A DNA stretch of 64,000 bases from Ruminococcus flavefaciens (GCA_002371825.1 DFHF01000038.1:1-64000), one strand, 5' to 3'. Shown: positions 17,401-27,368, counted from the stretch's first letter. Program-made: numbers and translations. Notes: a model not told the origin generated them from the sequence alone.

Positions 17401-20400
17401 GTTGTTGTGCTTGTTGATGTGCTTGTGGTTGTTGTACTTGTTGAAGTACTTGTGGATGTGCTTGTTGATGTGCTTGTAGTTGTTGTACTTGTAGAAGTAC
17501 TTGTTGTTGAAGTACTTGTTGATGTAGAAGTACTTGTAGATGTGCTTGTTGTTGAAGTACTTGTTGATGTAGAAGTACTTGTAGATGTGCTTGTTGTAGT
17601 AGTGGTTGTGGTAGTTGTGGTGGTCGTTGTTGTAGTTGTAGTAGTTGTAACGATCATCTCATCTATCATCACTACTGTGTCAGTTCCGGCTGCTACACTG
17701 TTTCCGTCGATAGATACCAGCTTGCCATCCTTGATCTCGAATGTCATATCTGTTGCTACCTGGAATCCCTCAGGAGCTGTAAGCTCGTGAAGTGTGTATG
17801 TACCGTCTGTAAGTGTTACTGTTGTCGGTGCCTCACCAGACTTCCAGATAAGGCTGTCGCCTGAATCCTTTACGATCTGTGCTCCTGCACCAAGTTCAAC
17901 TGCATCTGCATCAAATGTAATCGTGTGGCCGTCTGCATCCTTACCGGTAAGTGTGAGCTCTGCTCCCTTTACCTCACCGCCGTTTACATCCTGCTTTGCA
18001 ACCTTCACTACTGCTGTTGCAGTTGTAGTTGTTGTTGTGCTTGTTGTTGTAGTGGTTGTGGTAGTTGTGGTGGTCGTTGTTGTAGTAGTTGTTGTTGTAA
18101 CGATCATCTCATCTATCATCACTACTGTGTCGGTACCCTCTTCGATGTCGTTTCCGTCGATAGTTACCAGCTTGCCATCCTTGATCTCGAATGTCATGTC
18201 TGTTGCTACCTGGAATCCCTCAGGAGCTGTAAGCTCGTGAAGTGTGTATGTACCGTCTGTCAGTGTTACTGTTGTCGGTGCCTCACCAGACTTCCAGATA
18301 AGGCTGTCGCCTGAATCCTTTACGATCTGTGCTCCTGCACCAAGTTCAACTGCATCTGCATCAAATGTTATTGTGTGGCCGTCTGCATCCTTACCGGTAA
18401 GTGTGAGCTCTGCTCCCTTTACCTCACCGCCGTTTACATCCTGCTTTGCAACCTTCACTACTGCTGTTGCATTTGTAGTTGTTGTTGTTGTGCTTGTTGT
18501 TGTAGTGGTTGTGGTGGTTGTTGTACTTGTAGAAGTACTTGTTGTAGTTGTGGTTGTTGTAGTTGTAGTAGTAGTTGTTGTAGTAGTTGTTGTTGTTGTT
18601 GTGCTTGTAGTTGTAGTAGTGCTTGTTGTAGTAGAAGTTGTTGATGTTGTAGATGTGGTCGATGTACTTGTAGAAGTACTTGTTGTTGAAGTACTTGTTG
18701 ATGTAGAAGTACTTGTTGAAGTACTTGTAGATGTGGAAGTACTTGTGGATGTGCTTGTTGTTGTGGAAGTTGTAGTTGTTGTGCTTGTAGTTGATGTAGA
18801 AGTTGTAGTATGATTTATCATTCTTACATCTTCCTCAACTGTCTCAGCAGCAACTACCTTTCCGTTTGTGACAGTAATTCTGATATCGTCTGCCTTTTCA
18901 TAGCCAGCCGGCACCTCATCCTCACTGAGGACGTATTCACCGTCAAGCAGGCCCTTGAGCACCTTAGGATTCTCCTCAGATGTATTCCATGATACGGAGC
19001 CGTCTACCCAGATAGCATCCTCTGTCATGTCAGCGGGCTTAGTCTCTGATACAGCAGAGATCATTGTAAGTGTAAGCTTAGCATTCTTATCTGCCGGGAG
19101 AGGAGTCTCGCCGTCGTCATCGTACTTTGTTATCTTGATCTTGGAGATCTTGTTTGTAACCTCGATAGTATTATCTGTTACATCTTCGATCTTTCCGTCT
19201 TCGCCGATAACAAATTCCTTGAGGACTGTTTCAGCAGGAAGGATATATCCTGCGGGAGCTGCTGTTTCAACCAGCTTATAGGTCTTGCCGATCTCAAGCT
19301 TGCTGATATCCCATGCATTTTCAGAATCTGATGTCCACTTGAGTTCCTCGCCGTCAACAGAAACTATCCTGTCGTTCTCGTCACGGATCTCAAGCTTTGC
19401 ACCGCTTATCATTTCACTGCTTTCAGCGTCGAGCTTCTTGATCTTGACATTGGTTGCACCGTCTGTCATCTCGATGAGAGCTATATCGCCTTCAACAGCC
19501 TTGCCATTGAGCTTTGTGAGCTTGCCGTCTGTTACCTCGAAGGTAATGGGATCGGCAATGATGTATCCCTTAGGAGCATTTGTCTCAGAGAGTGTATATG
19601 TACCGTTGGGGATATTTCTGATCTGAACAGCGCCTTCGCCGGATACCCATGTGAGCACCTTGCCCTTGCCGTTCATAACGCTTACGTCCTCGCCGCCTAC
19701 AACGCTTCTCTCGCCGAATACAACGTCTTCATTGCCGTTCTTTCCGGTAAGTGTAAGTGTAGCGCCTGCAAGTCCGGAACCGCTGCCCTTCTTCATGATG
19801 CTTATAGCACCGAGAGGAGTATCGGTCACATTGATCGTATTGTCTGTGATATCAGAATCAGTGATGATTCCCTTTTCAACTGTAAACTTGACTGCTGCTG
19901 CCTTTGCATATCCCTCAGGAGCCTTTGTTTCAACGAGGTAGTAAGTACCGTCGCTGAGTCCCTCGATAGTGTATGCTGCATTGCCTGCAAGCTTCTTTAC
20001 AGCTGTTGCTACATCGTTCTCAGAAGTTCTGATCTCAAACTCAGCACCTTCAAGAGCGGTCTTTCCGTCTTCCTTGAACTTGTTGATCTTTATAACTGAG
20101 ATCTTATCTGTGATAACGATGTTGCCGTTCTTATCGAGCTCGTAATCGCCGGTAGTTGAAGCTTCTCCAAGTACGACCTTACCCTTCTCGATAGTGAACT
20201 CAAATGCTGATACTACTGTGAATCCGTCAGGAGCAGTTTCCTCAATAAGAGTATATGTGCCGTCCTTCAGGCCTTCAAATTCTGTGCTGTTGCCTGTGAA
20301 TGTGTAGCTGTTGTCAACTACATCTTCCTCTGTGAGTACCTTGCCTGCAACCTTTACTCCGACGAGCTTATCGCCCTTGATAGTAAATGTTGCCTGCTGC

Positions 20401-23400
20401 TTCTTATCGCTGGAATCAAGTGTTACTTCTGCGCCGGAGCCATCAACAGCCTTCTTGTCGATCTTGACTGTAGAGATCTTGTCTGTGATAACGATGTTGC
20501 CATTCTTATCAAGCTCGACCTCTCCGGTAGTTGCTGATTCGCCAAGTGTTAACTCGCCCTTGGTAATTTTGAACTCAAATGTTGAAACTACTGTGAATCC
20601 GTCAGGAGCCTTATCCTCAATAAGAGTATATGTGCCGTCCTTCAGGCCTTCAATGTTTGTGTCGTTGCCGGTGAATGTATAGCCGCCGTCAACTATGTCG
20701 TCCTCTGTGAGGACCTTTCCTGCAACTGTTACCCCAACAAGATCATTGCCCATGAGGATGAATGTAGCCTTCTGAGTCTCGTCAGCGGAATCGAGTGTTA
20801 CCTCTGCGCCGGAGCCGTCGATAGCCTTCTTGTTGATCTGAACAGTGAAGATATCGTCTGTTGCAACGATAGTCTTTTTGTCTCTTGCAAGGATAGATGA
20901 GTTGCCGTTTGTAATGGTCTCAGCACCATCCTTGATAACACCGTTCTCAATTGTGAACTTGAATGTTGTAGTTACTCTCTGGAATCCGTCAGGAGCTGCA
21001 TCCTCTGTGAGCTCATAGTTTCCGTCCTTCAGGCCCTTGAAGATAGCATCATTGCTTGTGAATGTGTAAGAATCCACATTCTCAAGAACTGCTGCATCCC
21101 CGCCCTTAGGCTGAACAGTAACTCCTGCAAGTGTAGGAGCAGTCTCATCATTGCCGTCAGCGTCCTTAGTCATCTTAAGAGTGAATGTTGCATTATTGCC
21201 GTCAGCAAGAACCTTTGAACCAAATGCTTCCTTGCTGATCTCGATAGTAGATGTCTCATCCAGTACGATGATCGTACCGTCTTCCTTGATCTTTACTGCA
21301 CCGGTCGTTGTAGGAACATCCTTTACAACTACCTGGCCTTCCTTGATCTCGAAAGTAAACTCAGATACTACTGATTCGCCGGACTCAACACCGATAGCTG
21401 TATATCCGTCAGGAGCAGTCTTCTCAACGAGAGTATATGTACCGTCCTTAAGGCCTTCAAACTTAGTGCTGTTGCCTGTGAATGTGTAGCTGTTATCAAC
21501 GATCTTATCAGCAGTGAGCTCTTCATCGTTAACGATAACGCCCTCAAGATCTTCGCCCTTGAGAGTGAACTCAGCCAGCTGAGAAGCGTCTGTGCTGTCA
21601 AGATCTGCGCCTTCTTCTGATGTACCGTCGATAGCCTTCTTATTGATAACTATTGTTGAGATATCATCAGTAGCAACGATCTTGTTTGTTCCGTTCTCGA
21701 CCTTGATAACGGAATTGCCTGTTGTAGCTGCAGTGCTTGACTTGATAACACCGTTCTCTACAACGAAAGTGAATGTTGATTCAACTTTCTTGTATCCGTC
21801 AGGAGCAGTTACCTCCTTAAGCTCATAGGTACCGTCCTTAAGTCCCTCGAAAGTTGCATCGTTGCTTGTGAATGTGTAAGTATCCACATCTTCAAGGACC
21901 TCTGCACTGCCGTTCTTAGGCTTAACAGTTACTCCCTTGAGTGAAGGAGCAGTTGTATCGTCTTCGTCAGCATCCTTAGTCATTGTAAGTGTGAATGTAG
22001 CCTTGTTGTCATCAGCCAGAGGCTTTGAACCAAGTGCTTCCTTACTTACATTTATAGTGGAGATCTTATCTGTGATAACAAGATTTCCATTTTCGTCAAT
22101 ATCGTATTCACCTGTTGTTGAAGCCTCTCCCAGGACTACCTTACCGTCCTTGATGGAGAAATCAAACTCAGACACAACTGTGAATCCGTCAGGAGCAACT
22201 TCCTCTCTGAGAGTGTAGTCGCCATCCTTGAGGCCTTCAAACTTAGTGCTGTTGCCTGTGAATGTATAGCCGTTATCCTCGATGTCTTCTGCTGTGAGGA
22301 CATTTCCGCCGACCTTTACGCCTTCGAGCTTTCCGTTGTCCTTACTTATTAAAGTAAAGGTAGCCTTCTGAGCTTCGCCGCCGGCGCTGAGGTCTACAGG
22401 TGCACCTGAACCGTCAACTGCGCTCTTGTCGATGCTTACAGTTGAGATCTTATCAGTTGCAACGATCTTCTTTGTTCCGTCAGCTGCTATCACTGTCTTG
22501 GTGTCACCGGTTGTGCCAATTGTGCTTGACTCAGTGATAACGCCGTCCTTGATAACGAACCGGAATGTTGTAGTTACTCTCTCGAAACCTTCGGGAGCAG
22601 TTACTTCTGTAAGTTCGTAAGTACCGTCCTTAAGTCCCTTGAAAACAGTATCGTTGCTCTTGAATGTGTAGCTGTTGTCTTCGATGTCTTCAGCAGTGAT
22701 AGCTGTGCCATTGACTTTAACACCTTCAAGTGAAGGTGATGTCTCATCATTGTTGTCAGCATCTGCTGTCATCTTAAGAGTAAATTCAGCTACCTGCTTT
22801 TCATCCTCGCTGTCCAGTGATATCTCGTTATCAGAACCGTCGATAGCCTTCTTGCTTATCTCGATAGTGGAGATATCATCTGTAACGATGATGCTCTTTC
22901 CGTCAGGAGAAGAGATCGTATTTCCTTCAGACTCAACTGAAGGATTGTTCTTGATAACACCGTTCTCAACGGTGAATCTGAATTCAGTTGTGACCTTCTG
23001 GTATCCGTCAGGAGAAGCATTCTCAACGAGAATATATTCTCCGTCCTTAAGACCAACGAATGTCTCGCTGTTTGATCTGAATGTGTATGCGTTATCTGAA
23101 TAGCCTTCTGTATCAGCTGCGATAGTTACATCTCCGACCTTTACTCCGATAAGCTTATCAGCAGCAACGCTCTTGAGTATGAACTCTGCTTCATTTCCTT
23201 CTGCGAGAGGCTCTCCGCCGAGAGTCTTCTTATCAAGACTGATAGTGGATATCTTGTCCTTGACGATGATATTGCCGTTGGAATCGATATCGTACTCGCC
23301 GTCTGTTGAAGCGCTTACGAGTTTTGCCTTACCCTTCTCAACCTTGAATTCAAAGCTGGAGACAACTGTGTAGCCATCGGGAGCTGCATACTCTGTTAAT

Positions 23401-26400
23401 GTATACACACCGTCCTTAAGGCCTTCAAATGTTACGTCATTTCCTGTGAACATATAGCTGCCTGATGCTTCATCTGCTGTAATAACGTGTTCGCCGACCT
23501 TGACACCTTCAAGGTTAGCTCCGCTGATGAAGAAGGTAGCTGTATTTGTGCTGTCGAGCTCAACAGGCATTGAATTCTCATCGATAGCCTGCTTGCTGAG
23601 TTTGATATTTGATTTCTTGTCGACAACAACTATCTTGCCTTCTTCAAGTTTTGCCTCGCCTTCAACAGAAGGAGTTACAGATGTTACCTTGTCTGTTGCA
23701 TTCCAGCCTGTCCCCTTGACAAAATTAAAGGTGAAATCTGAAATTGCTGTAAATCCGTCAGGAGGTGTTATCTCTGAGATCTTGTATGAACCGGTCTTAA
23801 GATCTTCAAATGCGATCTCATTGCCTGTAAAAGTATACCTGCCTTCTACAAGATCAGCTTCTTCGATACGATGATCGTTGACCTTTATGTGCCTGATATC
23901 TAATCCGTCAAGGCCCTCGATAGTGAATGTAGCACTATTTGTTCCGAGAGAGACCTCTGCTCCTGTGCTGTCAACAGCAGTCTTGGAAAGGATTATCCTC
24001 TGGCGTGTTGTATTGATGAGGGAAGCTTCCTTAGAAGCGCTTCCGTCTTCACTGTCTCCGCCTTCGGTGATAACGCCGTCCTTGATAACGATAGTCTTTA
24101 CAGTTTCTATCTTCTGGTAATTGCCCGGAGCACTATTCTCAACGAGTTCATAGGTACCGTCCTTGAGTCCCTTGAAGCTCTTGGGATTCTCATCATTGGT
24201 ATTCCATGTTACTGATTCGCCAACTGCTAAGGTATCAGCGCCTGCGATAGTCACATCGCCCTTGCTGGTATCAGCCGAAACGAACTTGAGTTCAAGCTCT
24301 GCACCATTATTCTGGGCAGGCATTCCGGGCCATACCGGCATTACTATAGGTCTTGTATTCGGCTTGCTGTTGAAATACTTGATGACCTGTACTTCAGACA
24401 CCTTATCTCCTACACTTATCTGACTTCCGTCAGCAGAAACTGTTATCTCGCCGTCAGAATAAACATCTGCAAGTGATACCTTTCCTTCGTCATTCACATC
24501 GAATGTGAATACTGTAGTCACCTTTTCGTATCCGTTGGGTGAAGCAGTTTCCTCAAGAGTATATCTTCCTGCAGGGAGATTATTGATCTCGATCTCACCG
24601 CCGATGAATTCAAATGTTGAATTGTCAGCGAGTGCTGCCTTCTTGTTTACGAGAACATCATCAGCAACTGTGATAGATGTATCTGCGCCCTTGGCATTGA
24701 TCTTATACTCAGCGCCGTCAGCAAATTCAATTCTGTAATTGCCCTGAGTAAATCCGTCAGCTTTAAGTGTGCTTCCGGAAATTGTGCCTCTGTACTCATA
24801 CTTATTTGTAATAGGATTTCTGGTTGCCATTGAGGATATATCAGATCCGTCAACCTGGAAGAAGGAGAGATCGTCACCGATTATTGTGTATCCTGTTCCT
24901 TCAGTGCAGCCGCTTATCTCTATTGCCTTATAGTTCTTTGATGCATCGCCTTCAGTTATGGCTGAATCTGCGCTGCTAACATTAGCTCTGAGTGAAGCGA
25001 GCTCTTCAGGCTTGCCGGCATAAACGTTTCCTAATGCAGAACCGTCAGCCTTCTTGAGTACGAATTTTGCTCCCTCTACGACATCAGACTTTATAGAGCC
25101 ATCCTCGGAGAGGTTCTTACTTATTTTAAATGCAGTCTGCTTGTCGGGGCCTTCGTCCTTGGAGTTTGTAACTCCGACCTTAACATCCTGACCGCCAACA
25201 AGTCCGTTGTTGGTATATGTTGTGTCATATCCTTCTACAGGCTCTTCCACGATGTAGTAGAACCATGTGTAGCCGTCGTCATTGAGCTTAGGCTGATCTT
25301 CCCATTTATAAGTCCATGAGTTATCAGCGCTGAGTGTCTGGGTATCCACCTTTTCGGTCTGGACAGCATAGATCTCGGAAACAGGGCCTCCGTCTATTGC
25401 AGTTATGTATCCATTGTCATCGATAGTGAATTTAAGGCCCTTGTCGAAGCAGTCCTTATTGTCCTCCTTATAGGGGAAGCCTACCCAGAAGGTATTGTCC
25501 AGTGTAGGTGTTTCCTTGAGCTTAGCCAGAAGAGCATCAGAAACCTTTATTGCGTTCGCATCAGCGTCGTAAGAAAAGATATCTGTATAGCCGCGGAATT
25601 CCAGATGAGGAGTTCCCTCTTCATAGACCTTCTCGGATTTTACTACACCTATGGAATAATCGTCAAAAACGTATCTGAGGTTTCTGTCGCCTACTCCGCT
25701 TATATTCTGGAGCAGATCGCCGTTATCCTGAGGCTCACCCTTATGGTCACCCTCTGTGCGGACTGGACGAACGAACAGCTTTATGTCCTCATTGGGGCTT
25801 ACCTGTTCGGGATCTTTATATCCCTCAGGAAGCTCATTATTCTTAGGAGTGGGTTCAGCAAAGAGCGGAGAGTTCTTCCAGAGCTCGATAAGAGCATCAG
25901 CACGGGCAGCAGCCTCATTGGCCAGGCCGTTCTCAACTCTTTCCTTCTCTGCTTCGGCCATATCGGCCAGCTCGCTGAAGTTGACGTCACCTACGATCGT
26001 GCGGTAAAGAGTTACCGTTACTTCATCCGCAGAATGATTATCGTTTCCGTCACTCCAGGTCTTTTCAACTGTAACATCGCCTTCTGTCTTATCACTGAGA
26101 GGCTGCATGAAATATGCCATGTGAGTCTCACCTTCGACAGAAACGTTCTGGGCGATAAATGTACCGTTGGTGTTGTTTACATGAAGATCAACATTCGGTG
26201 CAAGAATAGAAGCTGTACACATACCGACGTTTATCCTCAGAGCAGGATCGTCGCCGGTTGTACAGTCCGGAGCATTTGCAAAGTTTATAAGTACGTTTGT
26301 ACCATTTGCAACAGTTCCCTCACCATTCTTTATGTTGAGCTGTGTAGCGCTGCTTGCTTCAGCTATTGACATATCCGCAGTCTCGATTCCATAGTACTCA

Positions 26401-27368
26401 ATATTTTCTGAATACGAACCAAAATCGAAGACATCGCCTTCATAGCCCTCCATATCGAAGTTGATTATCAGTGACTGATTTCCGTTGATTCTTGTACCAG
26501 TTACAGGCTGAGGATTTCCGTCCTTATCTCTGTAAAAGGTATCATATTCCTCAAGGTTGAGGCCGAGTATCTTGATCTTACAGTGATCCTTACCTCCGCT
26601 TTCTGTCAATAGATCCTCAGGCTTGAGGTTAATGACGTTCTCGCCCTCAGGATTCAGCCAGATGTAGATCACCTTATCCGTGGTGCCAACATTGAGTGCT
26701 TCCCACTTTGCAACACTGTCAGACTTTGCGGCAAAATTATCGGACTTAGTCTCATATTCTGCCTTCAGAGCTTCAAAATTGATGAAGTTCTCAGTCCAGT
26801 GTGCCATGTAAGAAGGAACATCCACATTGCTGTTCATGTCCATCTTCTTTCCGGCGTCATCATAGAGATTGAACTTAAGCTTATCCGAGGGATAGGAGAG
26901 CTTGCCGTCTTCCGGTATCTGAGCATAGAGCTCATAGTCCGCCGGGATAACAACATCAGAGATATTGTTCAGCGTAACCGAATTCGTTTCCCACTTTTCG
27001 CCGACAACGTTTACAAGTCGTCCGATGTACTGGTTAGGCGAAGCATTTCCACCTATAACAGTGGGCGCCGCAACGTTACCGTTGGTATGCTTGTCAACCA
27101 ATGCACTGCCGAACGCAAAGATGTGGAAATCTCCTGCAACACCAAGGGGACCGCCTCGGAACCATCTTGAGTTCTCATAGCTCATTCCAAGGAGCGGAAG
27201 TCCGTCCTTATCCTGAGGAGTGCCGTCCGAGGCCGCCTTAGCGACTGTAGGCTTTACCAGAGAACCATCCCGCAGTCCCGGAATACTCTGAACGTTGTAA
27301 GTATACGTTACCGCAAGAACCGCCGAGGTAACGCCGCTTATCAAACGTTTCCCCATTGATTTTTTCAT
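14442..27368 (-). CDS. Giant cell-wall-anchored adhesin with SpaA/Cna-B domain array and Thr/Ser spacers
   Basis: 4308 residues. A signal peptide (about 1-45) leads to a head (about 55-425) resembling choice-of-anchor-A domains, seen in GGPLGVAGDFHIFAFGSAL and ILAPNVDLHVNNTNGTFIAQ. A Cna-B domain follows (VTVEKTWSDGNDNH, about 430-735), then SpaA-type domains to about residue 2790, each with a K in the first strand, an E-box like EETAPDGF and a D in VVTDKIS: the layout for intramolecular isopeptide bonds. After a Thr/Ser tract (about 2850-2966), seven near-identical domains (AVVKVAKQDV to VVMIDEMIV, about 120 residues each) alternate with Thr/Ser spacers. The end is APRTG (about 4275-4279), a hydrophobic span and RSRKKEDE, a variant sortase signal. 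No sortase is nearby. It likely projects a binding head far from the cell; the ligand is unknown. Confidence 0.93.
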   Translation of the reverse strand: MKKSMGKRLISGVTSAVLAVTYTYNVQSIPGLRDGSLVKPTVAKAASDGTPQDKDGLPLLGMSYENSRWFRGGPLGVAGDFHIFAFGSALVDKHTNGNVAAPTVIGGNASPNQYIGRLVNVVGEKWETNSVTLNNISDVVIPADYELYAQIPEDGKLSYPSDKLKFNLYDDAGKKMDMNSNVDVPSYMAHWTENFINFEALKAEYETKSDNFAAKSDSVAKWEALNVGTTDKVIYIWLNPEGENVINLKPEDLLTESGGKDHCKIKILGLNLEEYDTFYRDKDGNPQPVTGTRINGNQSLIINFDMEGYEGDVFDFGSYSENIEYYGIETADMSIAEASSATQLNIKNGEGTVANGTNVLINFANAPDCTTGDDPALRINVGMCTASILAPNVDLHVNNTNGTFIAQNVSVEGETHMAYFMQPLSDKTEGDVTVEKTWSDGNDNHSADEVTVTLYRTIVGDVNFSELADMAEAEKERVENGLANEAAARADALIELWKNSPLFAEPTPKNNELPEGYKDPEQVSPNEDIKLFVRPVRTEGDHKGEPQDNGDLLQNISGVGDRNLRYVFDDYSIGVVKSEKVYEEGTPHLEFRGYTDIFSYDADANAIKVSDALLAKLKETPTLDNTFWVGFPYKEDNKDCFDKGLKFTIDDNGYITAIDGGPVSEIYAVQTEKVDTQTLSADNSWTYKWEDQPKLNDDGYTWFYYIVEEPVEGYDTTYTNNGLVGGQDVKVGVTNSKDEGPDKQTAFKISKNLSEDGSIKSDVVEGAKFVLKKADGSALGNVYAGKPEELASLRANVSSADSAITEGDASKNYKAIEISGCTEGTGYTIIGDDLSFFQVDGSDISSMATRNPITNKYEYRGTISGSTLKADGFTQGNYRIEFADGAEYKINAKGADTSITVADDVLVNKKAALADNSTFEFIGGEIEINNLPAGRYTLEETASPNGYEKVTTVFTFDVNDEGKVSLADVYSDGEITVSADGSQISVGDKVSEVQVIKYFNSKPNTRPIVMPVWPGMPAQNNGAELELKFVSADTSKGDVTIAGADTLAVGESVTWNTNDENPKSFKGLKDGTYELVENSAPGNYQKIETVKTIVIKDGVITEGGDSEDGSASKEASLINTTRQRIILSKTAVDSTGAEVSLGTNSATFTIEGLDGLDIRHIKVNDHRIEEADLVEGRYTFTGNEIAFEDLKTGSYKISEITPPDGFTAISDFTFNFVKGTGWNATDKVTSVTPSVEGEAKLEEGKIVVVDKKSNIKLSKQAIDENSMPVELDSTNTATFFISGANLEGVKVGEHVITADEASGSYMFTGNDVTFEGLKDGVYTLTEYAAPDGYTVVSSFEFKVEKGKAKLVSASTDGEYDIDSNGNIIVKDKISTISLDKKTLGGEPLAEGNEAEFILKSVAADKLIGVKVGDVTIAADTEGYSDNAYTFRSNSETFVGLKDGEYILVENASPDGYQKVTTEFRFTVENGVIKNNPSVESEGNTISSPDGKSIIVTDDISTIEISKKAIDGSDNEISLDSEDEKQVAEFTLKMTADADNNDETSPSLEGVKVNGTAITAEDIEDNSYTFKSNDTVFKGLKDGTYELTEVTAPEGFERVTTTFRFVIKDGVITESSTIGTTGDTKTVIAADGTKKIVATDKISTVSIDKSAVDGSGAPVDLSAGGEAQKATFTLISKDNGKLEGVKVGGNVLTAEDIEDNGYTFTGNSTKFEGLKDGDYTLREEVAPDGFTVVSEFDFSIKDGKVVLGEASTTGEYDIDENGNLVITDKISTINVSKEALGSKPLADDNKATFTLTMTKDADEDDTTAPSLKGVTVKPKNGSAEVLEDVDTYTFTSNDATFEGLKDGTYELKEVTAPDGYKKVESTFTFVVENGVIKSSTAATTGNSVIKVENGTNKIVATDDISTIVINKKAIDGTSEEGADLDSTDASQLAEFTLKGEDLEGVIVNDEELTADKIVDNSYTFTGNSTKFEGLKDGTYTLVEKTAPDGYTAIGVESGESVVSEFTFEIKEGQVVVKDVPTTTGAVKIKEDGTIIVLDETSTIEISKEAFGSKVLADGNNATFTLKMTKDADGNDETAPTLAGVTVQPKGGDAAVLENVDSYTFTSNDAIFKGLKDGNYELTEDAAPDGFQRVTTTFKFTIENGVIKDGAETITNGNSSILARDKKTIVATDDIFTVQINKKAIDGSGAEVTLDSADETQKATFILMGNDLVGVTVAGKVLTEDDIVDGGYTFTGNDTNIEGLKDGTYTLIEDKAPDGFTVVSTFEFKITKGELTLGESATTGEVELDKNGNIVITDKISTVKIDKKAVDGSGAEVTLDSSDKKQQATFTIKGDKLVGVKVAGKVLTEEDVVDNSYTFTGNSTEFEGLKDGTYTLIEETAPDGFTVVSAFEFTIEKGKVVLGEASTTGDYELDKNGNIVITDKISVIKINKFKEDGKTALEGAEFEIRTSENDVATAVKKLAGNAAYTIEGLSDGTYYLVETKAPEGYAKAAAVKFTVEKGIITDSDITDNTINVTDTPLGAISIMKKGSGSGLAGATLTLTGKNGNEDVVFGERSVVGGEDVSVMNGKGKVLTWVSGEGAVQIRNIPNGTYTLSETNAPKGYIIADPITFEVTDGKLTKLNGKAVEGDIALIEMTDGATNVKIKKLDAESSEMISGAKLEIRDENDRIVSVDGEELKWTSDSENAWDISKLEIGKTYKLVETAAPAGYILPAETVLKEFVIGEDGKIEDVTDNTIEVTNKISKIKITKYDDDGETPLPADKNAKLTLTMISAVSETKPADMTEDAIWVDGSVSWNTSEENPKVLKGLLDGEYVLSEDEVPAGYEKADDIRITVTNGKVVAAETVEEDVRMINHTTTSTSTTSTTTTTSTTTSTSTSTSTSTSTSTSTSTSTSTSTTSTSTSTSTTSTTSTTSTTTSTTTTTSTTTTTTTTTTTTTTTTTTTTTSTSTSTTTTTTTTTTSTTTTTTNATAVVKVAKQDVNGGEVKGAELTLTGKDADGHTITFDADAVELGAGAQIVKDSGDSLIWKSGEAPTTVTLTDGTYTLHELTAPEGFQVATDMTFEIKDGKLVTIDGNDIEEGTDTVVMIDEMIVTTTTTTTTTTTTTTTTTTTSTTTTTTATAVVKVAKQDVNGGEVKGAELTLTGKDADGHTITFDADAVELGAGAQIVKDSGDSLIWKSGEAPTTVTLTDGTYTLHELTAPEGFQVATDMTFEIKDGKLVSIDGNSVAAGTDTVVMIDEMIVTTTTTTTTTTTTTTTTTTTSTSTSTSTSTSTSTTSTSTSTSTSTSTSTTSTSTSTTTTSTSTSTSTSTSTSTTTTSTSTSTTTATAVVKIAKQDVHSSEVKGAELTLTGKDADGNKIRFEDGTVELGEGAQLVKSSGDSLIWKSGDAPTTVTLTDGTYTLHELTAPEGFQVATDMTFEIKDGKLVTINGNDIEEGTDTVVMIDEMIVTTTTTTTTTTTTTTTTTTTSTSTSTSTSTTTTSTSTSTTTTTTTTTTTTATAVVKIAKQDVHSSEVKGAELTLTGKDTEGNKIRFEDGTVELGEGAQLVKSSGDSLIWKSGDAPTTVTLTDGTYTLHELTAPEGFQVATDMTFEIKDGKLVSIDGNSVAAGTDTVVMIDEMIVTTTTTTTTTTTTTTTTTTTTSTSTSTSTSTSTSTTSTSTSTTTTSTSTSTTTTTTTTTATAVVKIAKQDVYSSEVKGAELTLTGKDADGNEISFEDGTVELGEGAQLVKSSGDSLIWKSGDAPTTVTLTDGTYTLHELTAPEGFQVATDMTFEIKDGKLVAIDGNSVAAGTDTVVMIDEMIVTTTTTTTTTTTTTTTTSTSTSTSTSTSTSTTSTSTSTTTTSTSTSTSTTTTTTTTTTTTTATAVVKIAKQDVHSSEVKGAELTLTGKDADGNEIRFEDGTVELGEGAQLVKSSGDSLIWKSGDAPTTVTLTDGTYTLHELTAPEGFQVATDMTFEIKDGKLVSIDRSSVAAGTDTVVMIDEMIVTTTTTTTTTTTTTTTTTTTTSTSTSTSTSTTTTSTSTSTSTTTTSTTTTTTTTTTTTTTTTTTTTTTGTDTTTTIVVTAVVKVDKQDVYSNEVKGATLTLTGKDADGNDIIFSDGTVELGEGAQLVTGSGDSLVWVSGDGATTVTLTDGTYLLHELTAPEGFQVATDMTFEIKDGKLVTIDGEETDTDTVVMVDEMIVTTTTTTTTTTSTTTTTIDVMGDDVTNTTTTEDIDVDGGSATRTTTTTTDVQSTTTTTDDDVDVEGGSVTRTTTTTTKAPAKTTTAAPKTDAPRTGVNGISAVTAIMAFATLAAFAARSRKKEDE
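14760..18810 (-). repeat. Array of seven SpaA-type domains separated by Thr/Ser microsatellite spacers
   Basis: Seven copies of a roughly 366-bp domain unit, with boundaries near 18470, 18017, 17399, 16879, 16336, 15781 and 15181 (plus-strand starts of the adjacent spacers), alternate with spacers built of ACN and TCN codons. The spacers run from about 50 to 340 bases and are 3-bp periodic. Domain copies 1 and 2 are almost identical to each other; copies 3-6 form a second close group; copy 7 is the most diverged. Confidence 0.93.
19000..24230 (-). repeat. Array of diverged SpaA-type domains in the adhesin
   Basis: Repeats of about 330-450 bp encode domains of the pattern ISTIEISKKAIDGSG, EGLKDGTYTL, TAPDGFTVVS and IVITDKIS. 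Two subtypes alternate: one with KKAIDGSGAEVTLDS and one with KEAFGSKVLADGNNATFTL. The alternation suggests duplication of a two-domain unit. Confidence 0.85.

Noticed and set aside
14760..18810. Regular repeats suggesting a CRISPR array or satellite
   Set aside because: Units are coding, in frame, and separated by Thr/Ser codons, not by unique spacers of constant length; no cas genes are near.
14683..18813. Long plus-strand open frames rich in Val across the adhesin gene
   Set aside because: They are the reverse complement of Thr/Ser codon runs (GTT/GTA reading as Val) and have no ribosome sites or domains.
24500..27180. Plus-strand frames of 60-254 codons inside the adhesin
   Set aside because: They are antisense shadows without ribosome sites; the minus-strand frame is continuous and has clear domains.
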